A DNA stretch of 27,193 nucleotides from Bacillota bacterium (GTDB lineage: Bacteria > Bacillota > Clostridia > Lachnospirales > Anaerotignaceae): the NCBI GenBank assembly GCA_023413275.1, contig JAEZPX010000006.1, positions 1 through 27,193 of the forward strand, in the 5' to 3' direction. The position numbers were made by a program, and so were the translations under genes. The notes under the pieces were generated by a model that was not told where the DNA came from, did not search any database, and saw nothing but the letters and a program-made list of their open reading frames with translations. Position 1 is the first letter of the stretch; the number at the start of each line of letters is the position of its first letter. Positions 20,640-27,193 of the stretch are shown here, piece by piece.

Positions 20640-22000
20640 TCTTCAATGAACCTCCGTATCTGAACTGTTAAAAATTTTTTTGTATTTTCATCCGGCTGAT
20701 ATGCCGCAGAAACCCGCTGATTTACCACCCAAAGAATATCGTTCTCCGTGGCAATAAGGGGCAGGCTGTCACGCTCTCCCCTTGGAATTTTTTCATCAAT
20801 CAAAAAGTCCTTCAGCTTTTTTCGTCCGTTTTTAATGGCAAGGCGATCTCCATTTTGTCTGGTTCGACAAAAAAGTGCACAGCCTATTTTATCATAATCA
20901 AATACTTTCGTACAGCTATCTTGGCTTTTTTGTGTTCTTTTTTCCGTACAAAGATAAATTCCCACAAAAAGCTTTGCTTCGGGGACAAAAATCTCCTCAT
21001 TTAAAGGTAAAAGATAAGAAAAAGGCTTACTCATTTCATGCTCTTCTTTCAGAATGAATGAACCATAGCTTAATTCAGCCAAGATATGATTGGGCAAATG
21101 TAAGCTCTTTCCGCTTTCCTGACCTAACAAGTCCATCAACATTTCATAATGAACTGAGCCTATATCTTTTTTTCCTCCTATCTCTTCACACGCCATCGCC
21201 AATACCCGTTTGGCCATCACCCGATGCATGCTCTTTAAGCATTCCGCATCCAAAACGATTTCATTCTCATTATTTTCTTTCAAAGTCTTAATAAATAACG
21301 CCCTAGCCTGTTCTTGCAGAAATTCTTCTTCTTCAGCCATAATTTCAGCCGTTTGGGCAATATGCTCCGTGGCCTTTGGATAGATTTCCTCAAGGAGGGG
21401 CAAAACCTGATTTCTAATGCGATTTCTGGTATAAATATTTTCTCGGTTGGTGCTATCTTCACAATAAGAGAGTCCCTCTTCTTTGCAGTATCTCTCTATT
21501 TCCATTCTTGAGCAAAATAATAGGGGACGCATAATAAAATCTCTTACAGGGCGTATCCCTGTTAATCCCGAAACACCTGCCCCACGGCAAAGGCGCATCA
21601 ATATGGTTTCACCTTGGTCATTTTTGTTGTGGGCAACGGCAATGAAGCCTCCCTGTCTTTCCTGCTCAAAAGCCTCATACCGCAACAGTCGACCAGTTTC
21701 CTCCGTTCCCAATCCTCTGACTTTGGCCTCTTTTGCTACATCAAAATAGTAAACCTTGCAAGGGATTCCACAATCATGGCAAATCTTCTGCACAAAGGAT
21801 CTGTCTCCGTCGGCTTCTTCTCCCCGCAAACCATGATGTACATGGACAACGGTTATGCTCCATCTTTGCTCACAGGCAAACTTATTTAATAGGTGCAGTA
21901 ATGCCACAGAATCTGCACCTCCGGAGACACCAACCACAATATGGGCACCCTGGGGGCACATATGATATTTTTCAATGGTCTGCCAAACCTTACTTTGCAT
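20636..22000 (-). CDS. tilS: tRNA(Ile)-lysidine synthetase
   Basis: TilS converts C34 of the CAU-anticodon tRNA(Ile) to lysidine, changing its codon from AUG to AUA; it is essential. The 454-residue chain starts with IVVGVSGGADSVALLHLL, the PP-loop motif SGGxDS. It continues with VVHVHHGLRGEEADGD, GFIAVAHNKNDQGETILMRL and RNRIRNQVLPLLEEIYP, all in TilS order. The central substrate domain and the C-terminal domain (KIPRGERDSLPLIATENDILWVVNQR) are intact. The start is the ATG at 22000, eight bases after GGAG; an in-frame TTG at 22006 is an inferior candidate. It is coupled to hpt. Confidence 0.95.
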   Translation of the reverse strand: MQSKVWQTIEKYHMCPQGAHIVVGVSGGADSVALLHLLNKFACEQRWSITVVHVHHGLRGEEADGDRSFVQKICHDCGIPCKVYYFDVAKEAKVRGLGTEETGRLLRYEAFEQERQGGFIAVAHNKNDQGETILMRLCRGAGVSGLTGIRPVRDFIMRPLLFCSRMEIERYCKEEGLSYCEDSTNRENIYTRNRIRNQVLPLLEEIYPKATEHIAQTAEIMAEEEEFLQEQARALFIKTLKENNENEIVLDAECLKSMHRVMAKRVLAMACEEIGGKKDIGSVHYEMLMDLLGQESGKSLHLPNHILAELSYGSFILKEEHEMSKPFSYLLPLNEEIFVPEAKLFVGIYLCTEKRTQKSQDSCTKVFDYDKIGCALFCRTRQNGDRLAIKNGRKKLKDFLIDEKIPRGERDSLPLIATENDILWVVNQRVSAAYQPDENTKKFLTVQIRRFIEE

Positions 22001-22006
22001 ATGCAA

Positions 22007-22183
22007 CGCTCCAATTCAAACTATTGCTATTAATGAACCCCTATATTAATGGGATCTAATCTATGAAATATACCTTGTAATTCTTATATCAAAAACAAAT
22101 ATGTATTCACTTTACACGAAATTTTATAGAATGGCAATATCCACACTATAGATTACACCATTCTTCTACTGCAATCATCAATC
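22007..22183. other. tilS promoter region
   Basis: No gene is seen in the stretch between tilS and the spoIIE terminator. The minus strand has a candidate sigma-A promoter with -35 TTGCCA (22132-22137), a 17-bp spacer and -10 TAAAGT (22109-22114), giving a leader of about 100 nt for tilS-hpt. The leader contains no obvious hairpin of note. Confidence 0.55.
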
Positions 22184-22228
22184 AAAAAAGAACCTTCCCA
22201 GCTTTTTATGCTAAGGAAGGTCCTGCAT
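22184..22228 (-). terminator. Rho-independent terminator of spoIIE
   Basis: On the minus strand ACCTTCC pairs with GGAAGGT and TAGC with GCT-side bases around an A-rich loop; the stem is followed by TTCTTTTTT. It lies about 80 bases after the spoIIE stop codon. Confidence 0.82.
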
Positions 22229-22303
22229 CCTCTTTGATGCTGATTACTATTTACTTATTTTCCCCATTTCTCCTTCATATTTATACCAAATCTACGGCTA
22301 TTT

Positions 22304-24706
22304 TTACGCAGTTTTCCTTTTTTTCCAAAAGCGACCTGCAACCACTGTCATATCATCCTTTGGGATATCTTTTATTTCTTTCTGGGCTTCTTTGAGAATA
22401 TAATCTGCCGCGTCCTGAGGATTTGAAAGCGCCACGCTTTCCAATTTATCCTTCAGCCATCCCCCTGTAAGATTTTCTCCTCCCAAAGCTTCCGTAATAC
22501 CATCGCTTAACAAAAATACCATATCCCCATCCTTTAACAGCATTTCATTTTTTACAATCTGAACCTGCTGTAAGATTCCTGCCGGTAAGGTATGAGAGGT
22601 AACCGTTAAAATTCGACCCCCACGGCTGATATAGGAAGAGACTGCACCAAGCTTTATAAATTCAGCTCGCCCATCAAATAAATCCACCGCGCAAATGTCC
22701 AGTGTGGCATACGTTTCTGTTCCCTTTCGTAACAGCAAGGCGGAATTAATCATTTTTACTGCCAAATCCCGTTCAAACCCCGCTTCTGTAAATTGTTCCA
22801 AAAGCTCAATGGCAGTACGACTTTCCTCGGCGGCTCCTTTGCCTTGTCCCATGCCATCAGACAGTGCCATCATGGCAATTCCCTTATCCGTTTCCAAAAA
22901 TGCCGTGCTATCTCCAATAGGTTGATCTTCTTCCGCTGAAGAAAAGGCAGTTGCCGTTGTCAAACTGTACGATGGCACTTCCACAAAGGTGAGGGTACAA
23001 ATACCGTCTTTTTGACAATGACAGGTATTTGGATCTTTTAAAACCATAGGTCGGTTCATGGTACGCTTTACCAAAGGCAATAGCTTGCTTTTGCACACAC
23101 CTCTACAACCGCATCCACGAAAAGAAAGTTGAACTTGCCTGCCATATCGACTCTTCTCCTCCACAACCCGAACATCCTTCAGGCGAATGCCCTCCTTTGC
23201 GCATTCCTCTTTTATTAATTGCCCTGCTTGTTCCAAAAAGACACAACCAACCTCTAATTGCCCCGAAAGTCCCATTAAAATATCGCTTACCGCTGTCATT
23301 TGCTGGCTGACCAGCTCCCTGCACTCTGCTAGGCGGCCCAGCCAAAGGCGATCTCGACGATAACCCTCATAGGAATGGTTTACTGCATCTACAAAAGCTT
23401 CTTTTCTTGCACACATCTGGCAAAAATATTCTGGAAGCTGTGCTGTTGTAATATGTCCCCGTTCTTCACAATAGGATAACGCAGAAAATGTCATGCTATA
23501 TGTTCGATACAGCTCTTCATTCCAGCAATAATGCGCCATTCCACACCCTTGGCAAGCCTTCTCCGCAATAGAATCCACCAATTTTGAAACATCTTTTTTA
23601 TCCTGCACCTCCTCCTGTTTTACAAACGTCTTTGATAAAGCCGCAAAAGCCTGGGAAAAACCAAGGAGCCGCTCTTCCAACAGTTCTTTCTTTCTAATGT
23701 ACTTGTCTTTGCTCCCCTCCTGCTCACGTAGGCTGCCAGATAACCAAACAAGACAGCTTTTGGGGGTAAGTAAAAATGTAGTTGCTCCTAATGCCCATCC
23801 TCCTGCCCATAAAGGCACGATTAAAGATGCATCCGTATAAAATAAAAACAGCAGTGGCGATAAAATCAGCGCAAGCACTAAGGGAATCCTGCCAATATCC
23901 TTCAGACACCCTGCAATTAACCCGCTGACACCAAGAACTGTAAAAAGCAATAAATCTATGCCCCCACAGAGATAAAGCAAAAATCCAAAAAGCGTCCCTG
24001 CCGCCGCTCCGCCCCCCATTCCATCACGCCATGCACAAGCGGCTAGAAAAAATGCAATAAAGAATGGTAACAGACCTTGTCGCAGATACGGTACCTCCAT
24101 GCCGGAAAGTCCGGCTAATGCCCCCCCTAAGAGCAATACCATTCCCAAAGTCTCTTCTCGACTAGGTACCGAAACTCGCCTTTTCTCCCATAAAAACATG
24201 GCTCCCTTTTGTGCCAATAAAGAAATGCCAATGACCAGAGCACTTTCAACACCAGCAATGACAAAATAAAATGTCAGTCCGCCTTTGCTGATTGCATAAA
24301 AAACTCCAGCCAACGCCATGGCAAAAGCGCCCAGAATGGCTTTTTTCAGCATTTCTTCCCGCTCTGTAAATCTTCCTAGGGTCAATTGTATTGCGCATGC
24401 CGCCGCCAATGCAGCCCCTGCCTTTAAAGGCATATCCACAATACAGCCTGCCGCCACAGATATTAATGCGCCCCAGAATAGAATCCCTTCACCAAAAAAC
24501 AAAGATATATATGCTATGCCCATGGGACGTAAAAATTGCAGCATTTCCGCCTTTCCCCAGCAAACACCCATTCCACATAAGAGCGCAAACTTCAAAATAT
24601 CCTTGCCACAAATCAGCTTTGGCGTTTTCTCCCCATAAAATGGTACCTCAGGGGGTACCCCTGAACCTTGTCCTACTTGTTCTAAGATGATTTCTGTTTT
24701 TTCCAT
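22304..24706 (-). CDS. spoIIE: Stage II sporulation protein E, PP2C-type membrane phosphatase
   Basis: SpoIIE sits at the polar septum of the sporulating cell, dephosphorylates SpoIIAA and so activates sigma-F in the forespore. The 800-residue chain has the family layout: about ten hydrophobic helices between residues 35 and 320, a Cys-rich central regulatory region (KACQGCGMAHYCW, FCQMCARKE, RGCGCRGVC), and a C-terminal PP2C domain with SDGMGQGKGAAEESRTA and VFLLSDGITEA, holding metal-binding Asp residues. Many central Cys residues are spaced as pairs, as in clostridial homologues. The ATG at 24706 is seven bases after GGAGGG; the ATG at 24721 overlaps the predicted transcription start. It is the first gene of the spoIIE-tilS-hpt-ftsH block and marks the organism as a likely spore former. 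Confidence 0.95.
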   Translation of the reverse strand: MEKTEIILEQVGQGSGVPPEVPFYGEKTPKLICGKDILKFALLCGMGVCWGKAEMLQFLRPMGIAYISLFFGEGILFWGALISVAAGCIVDMPLKAGAALAAACAIQLTLGRFTEREEMLKKAILGAFAMALAGVFYAISKGGLTFYFVIAGVESALVIGISLLAQKGAMFLWEKRRVSVPSREETLGMVLLLGGALAGLSGMEVPYLRQGLLPFFIAFFLAACAWRDGMGGGAAAGTLFGFLLYLCGGIDLLLFTVLGVSGLIAGCLKDIGRIPLVLALILSPLLFLFYTDASLIVPLWAGGWALGATTFLLTPKSCLVWLSGSLREQEGSKDKYIRKKELLEERLLGFSQAFAALSKTFVKQEEVQDKKDVSKLVDSIAEKACQGCGMAHYCWNEELYRTYSMTFSALSYCEERGHITTAQLPEYFCQMCARKEAFVDAVNHSYEGYRRDRLWLGRLAECRELVSQQMTAVSDILMGLSGQLEVGCVFLEQAGQLIKEECAKEGIRLKDVRVVEEKSRYGRQVQLSFRGCGCRGVCKSKLLPLVKRTMNRPMVLKDPNTCHCQKDGICTLTFVEVPSYSLTTATAFSSAEEDQPIGDSTAFLETDKGIAMMALSDGMGQGKGAAEESRTAIELLEQFTEAGFERDLAVKMINSALLLRKGTETYATLDICAVDLFDGRAEFIKLGAVSSYISRGGRILTVTSHTLPAGILQQVQIVKNEMLLKDGDMVFLLSDGITEALGGENLTGGWLKDKLESVALSNPQDAADYILKEAQKEIKDIPKDDMTVVAGRFWKKRKTA

Positions 24707-24728
24707 GCGTCTTCCCTCCATATTCCTT

Positions 24729-24793
24729 ATTGTAGGAAAATATGACTGCTTTTTTTGTCATTTGCTGGAGGCGTAGAAGAAATTTTTTCGGCA
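24729..24793 (-). promoter_or_regulatory. Spo0A-type promoter of spoIIE with long spacer
   Basis: The minus strand has -10 TACAAT (24729-24734) and a -35-like ATGACA (24756-24761) separated by 21 bp, too long for ordinary sigma-A but the same unusual spacing known for the B. subtilis spoIIE and spoIIG promoters, which need Spo0A~P. A perfect 0A box, TGCCGAA (consensus TGNCGAA), lies at 24787-24793, and a one-mismatch box, TGACAAA (24754-24760), overlaps the -35. The two boxes are 33 bp apart, about three helical turns. The leader is only about 16 nt. Confidence 0.75.
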
Positions 24794-24856
24794 AATTCTT
24801 TTATAATCTTACTTGTTCTTGGCTTAAGAAAACTACTTTGCGTTAATTTCACACAT

Positions 24857-24894
24857 AAAAAGGGACTTGCTGTTCAATGACAACAAGTCCTTTT
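24857..24894 (-). terminator. Rho-independent terminator of the SLH protein gene
   Basis: GGACTTG and CAAGTCC form the stem core (AAGG/CCTT extends it) with a loop of about 14 bases that can pair further, followed by TTTTTAT on the minus strand. It is 42 bases after the stop codon. Confidence 0.82.
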
Positions 24895-24935
24895 CTGTTT
24901 ACATCCATTGATTAACGATGTGTTTCCGCTACGAT

Positions 24936-27193
24936 TTATTGGTCCTCTGCAGTTATCTTTGTTACTTTATCTTTGCTGTTGACTTTTAAGGTAACATAAC
25001 AAGTATCTCCCTTGTCTTCGCAGTCATCTAGAAGACTACTTAAACCTTTTAGTGACTTCTTGTAATCGTCCTCATCATATCTTCTGCCCAAGTTATAAGA
25101 GATGGTAACATCAGAGTCTACATCCCATGTATATTTTTTCCCCGATTTATCTTTAATCTTAATTTTATCATCGGAGGATGAGACACTGTACAACTCTCCC
25201 TTTTCTGGTTTGTCTTCAGTATCATCGTCATTTACAATCTTTGCAACAACTTTTGTAACTTCATCCTTGGAATTGAAATAGAGGGTAACGGTAATACTCT
25301 CATCACTGTCCAAATTATCCAACGCTGAGATAAGCTTTTTTATACTGCTGCTGCTTCCATCCAGTGTTACCGTTGTTTCACCTGAAGAAAAACTATATTC
25401 CTTGGTTTTAGAATCAATCTTCGCTCTAATGTACCAATTATCTAGACTACTCAAGGTTCCCTTTTTGGTGTCGCTAGAGCTCTCGTCCTCTGTAGTTGCC
25501 ACAACCTTTGTAACCTTGTCTTTGCTGTTCAATGTCAGTGTAACGGTAATCTTCTCTTTGTAGTTCTTTGCAGTTTCGTTTTCACTATCCAATTTAGAAG
25601 CTGTTGTGGTACTGCCATTTAAGGTAATCTTTACGTCCGAATCCAAATCATAGGTGTAGTTTACATCACCGGCAGTAATAGCTATTTGATCTTTTTTCGT
25701 CTCAACATATCTCAAAGTGCCCTTAGTTGCCGCAGTATTTTTACCTACAATATCAGTAACCTCACCTTTGCTGTTAAAGGTCAACTCCACGGTATAGGTA
25801 TAGTCCTTATAACTGCTCTTCAAAGAGGATAGTGTTACTGATTTATTGTCAATTTTTATGGAAGGATCCTTTAAATCATATTGGTAGCTCTTACCATCTA
25901 CAGTAATTTTAATTGTAGAAGAAGTTATCTCTTTTAATGTCCCCTTTGACAAACCTGAATTCTTAGATGTTGCAGAAATTTTCGTAACCGAATCATATCT
26001 GTCTAAGGTTAAAGCTACAGAATAAGGAGCACTATCATAATTTTCAGTTATTGTAGAAAGCTTACTGCTTTTACCGTCTATTTCAACGTCCACATCTGGA
26101 TCAAGATAGTAGCTATAGGTTTTACCTGCAGCCTTTAAATCAAGACGACGGCTGTTAATAAATGTTAACGTTCCATGGGTTTCATCTTCCATGAAGTCTA
26201 TGGTAATCGTTGTAACATAGCCCTTGTTATCCAACTTTAAGGTTACAGTATAGTTATTGCTTTTATATTCGTCTAGCAATGTAGAGAAACGTACTGTTTT
26301 CCCATCATATTTGATTGTTACATCCGCATCAGAAAGAGGATATTCATAATCCTTGCTTCCAACCTCAATCTTTAGCTTTGAATTGCTCATATAGGTCAAT
26401 TTTCCCGCCAGTGGGTTATTCTTGCTGGTCATAGCTTCAATTTTAGACACCTCATTTAGCTTATCAAAGGTCAGGGTTACGGTATAATCATAGTCTTCCA
26501 TTTCACTTATTAATTTAGAAACGGAGGACTTGCTTCCGCCAATTGTAACACTAACACTATCTGACAAACGGAATGAGGTTTCATTACTGCCATCCTTCAC
26601 AGTAATTTTACTGCTGGTTAAGTTCTTCAAAGGAAAAACCTTTGTAGAAATAATTCCAGCCTTAGATTTATTGATGACTACCGTACTGATATCAGTATTT
26701 GCATATGTAACCGTAACGGTATCCCCATTGCCAATATCTTTCAGCGCTACGGTTTCATTTTCATAAGTAACCTTTACAGAAGATTTCTTACCAAAAAGAT
26801 TCACCCCTGAACCATTATCCGTTGCTACACTTAAGAATATATCACCATTAGTCAGCACCATGCTGTTTACAACAGTTCCGCTTACAGTGCCCGAGGTAGG
26901 TGCTGTGGGCGTAGTTGGTGTAGTTGGTGTCTGGGATTTAGAATCATTCAAGAAATTATAAGTTTTAACAGACAACACAGCCATTTCGGAACGGTTAATT
27001 TTTGCGCTGGGATTGAATTTATTGTCCGTATCCCCAACCATAAGGTTTTTACTGTTTAAAAGTGCCAAATAAGGTACAGCGTCACTCGAAATTTTGCTGC
27101 TGTCTTTATAGGACAGCGTTGCGCTATTGTTGGCAGTATAAATTGTTGCCAGTGCCTTTCCGAACATCAAGCCTACCTCTTCTCTGGTGGCGT
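24936..27193 (-). CDS. SLH-domain surface protein with tandem 75-87 residue repeats (5' end missing)
   Basis: The gene enters from the right edge; about 751 codons are visible and the frame is open to the edge, so the signal peptide and probably earlier SLH units lie outside. With residue 1 at 27170, residues -7 to 75 contain an SLH unit (ATREEVGLMFGKAL, then AVPYLALLNSKNLMVGDTDN and KFNPSAKINRSEMAVL), which binds pyruvylated wall polymers. A Thr/Pro linker (81-93) leads to one divergent and seven clear tandem repeats starting near residues 171, 256, 333, 410, 484, 571 and 658. Each has a KGTL-like start, a YxYxLDxDVxI strand, a DGKxxxLSxL segment, YTVxLT and NSKDxVTKI. The protein is very rich in Lys, Asp, Thr and Ser. 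Two Cys (717, 724) occur only in the last repeat. Function beyond surface structure or binding is unknown. Confidence 0.88.
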   Translation of the reverse strand, partial: ATREEVGLMFGKALATIYTANNSATLSYKDSSKISSDAVPYLALLNSKNLMVGDTDNKFNPSAKINRSEMAVLSVKTYNFLNDSKSQTPTTPTTPTAPTSGTVSGTVVNSMVLTNGDIFLSVATDNGSGVNLFGKKSSVKVTYENETVALKDIGNGDTVTVTYANTDISTVVINKSKAGIISTKVFPLKNLTSSKITVKDGSNETSFRLSDSVSVTIGGSKSSVSKLISEMEDYDYTVTLTFDKLNEVSKIEAMTSKNNPLAGKLTYMSNSKLKIEVGSKDYEYPLSDADVTIKYDGKTVRFSTLLDEYKSNNYTVTLKLDNKGYVTTITIDFMEDETHGTLTFINSRRLDLKAAGKTYSYYLDPDVDVEIDGKSSKLSTITENYDSAPYSVALTLDRYDSVTKISATSKNSGLSKGTLKEITSSTIKITVDGKSYQYDLKDPSIKIDNKSVTLSSLKSSYKDYTYTVELTFNSKGEVTDIVGKNTAATKGTLRYVETKKDQIAITAGDVNYTYDLDSDVKITLNGSTTTASKLDSENETAKNYKEKITVTLTLNSKDKVTKVVATTEDESSSDTKKGTLSSLDNWYIRAKIDSKTKEYSFSSGETTVTLDGSSSSIKKLISALDNLDSDESITVTLYFNSKDEVTKVVAKIVNDDDTEDKPEKGELYSVSSSDDKIKIKDKSGKKYTWDVDSDVTISYNLGRRYDEDDYKKSLKGLSSLLDDCEDKGDTCYVTLKVNSKDKVTKITAEDQ

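Noticed and set aside
22908..23345. Minus-strand frames within spoIIE in another phase
   Set aside because: They lie in the Cys-rich part of spoIIE where GC-rich codons lower stop frequency; the spoIIE frame is intact through this stretch.
1..27193. CRISPR array, tRNA/rRNA genes, transposase or phage genes
   Set aside because: I looked for regular short direct repeats, CCA-ended cloverleaf sequences and DDE or integrase motifs on both strands and saw none.

Overview
The window looks like a chromosomal segment of an endospore-forming, anaerobic member of the Bacillota, class Clostridia, probably near Lachnospirales (for example an Anaerotignum-like organism; this placement is inferred). The evidence is a moderately AT-rich sequence with strong AGGAGG ribosome binding sites and TTGACA/TATAAT promoters, a full-length SpoIIE, a SAM-I riboswitch on metK, a surface SLH protein, a DUF6145-like protein and an EFR1-type ferredoxin/flavodoxin protein. 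I see no phage, IS element, CRISPR array, tRNA or rRNA. Nearly all genes run on the minus strand; only the DtxR/MntR-like regulator, a small HD hydrolase and a NimA-like flavoprotein run on the plus strand.

Layout in window order. 1-3.5 kb: the 5' end of recD2, then metK behind a textbook SAM-I riboswitch, then a two-gene base-repair operon (deoxyinosine glycosylase and AlkD-like glycosylase) preceded by a long, hairpin-rich, unexplained leader. 3.97-6.4 kb: a short metal-dependent regulator faces a marR-pirin-nitroreductase operon whose promoter carries two copies of a CTCTATGTAGAG operator. 6.5-8.8 kb: a lipoprotein polysaccharide deacetylase (PdaC-like) and an EFR1-type protein. 8.9-10.1 kb: an HD phosphohydrolase and a NimA-like FMN protein. 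10.2-11.7 kb: a uracil-permease-type transporter whose transcript meets a terminator hairpin about 13 nt after its start.

12.2-24.7 kb is a housekeeping block recalling the spoIIE-tilS-hpt-ftsH-coaX-dusB order of Bacillus. Read in the transcribed direction it is spoIIE, tilS, hpt, ftsH, a FlK-like hotdog thioesterase, a candidate structured RNA, birA, a DUF6145-like gene, an ECF vitamin transporter S component, two tandem coaX genes, and dusB. Biotin ligation (BirA), vitamin uptake (ECF S) and CoA synthesis (CoaX) are thus clustered. The last 2.3 kb encode most of an SLH-anchored surface protein with about seven tandem 75-87 residue repeats; its N-terminus lies outside the window.

The most interesting items are: the tandem CoaX pair, in which the upstream copy has Ser in place of two phosphate-loop glycines; the spoIIE promoter with a 21-bp spacer and 0A-box-like sites; and several leaders or intergenic stretches with strong but unassigned RNA structure (3.56-3.86 kb, 15.79-15.94 kb, 17.36-17.59 kb and the uraA leader). 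All RNA structures were folded by eye, and all functional calls rest on motif recognition, not database searches.
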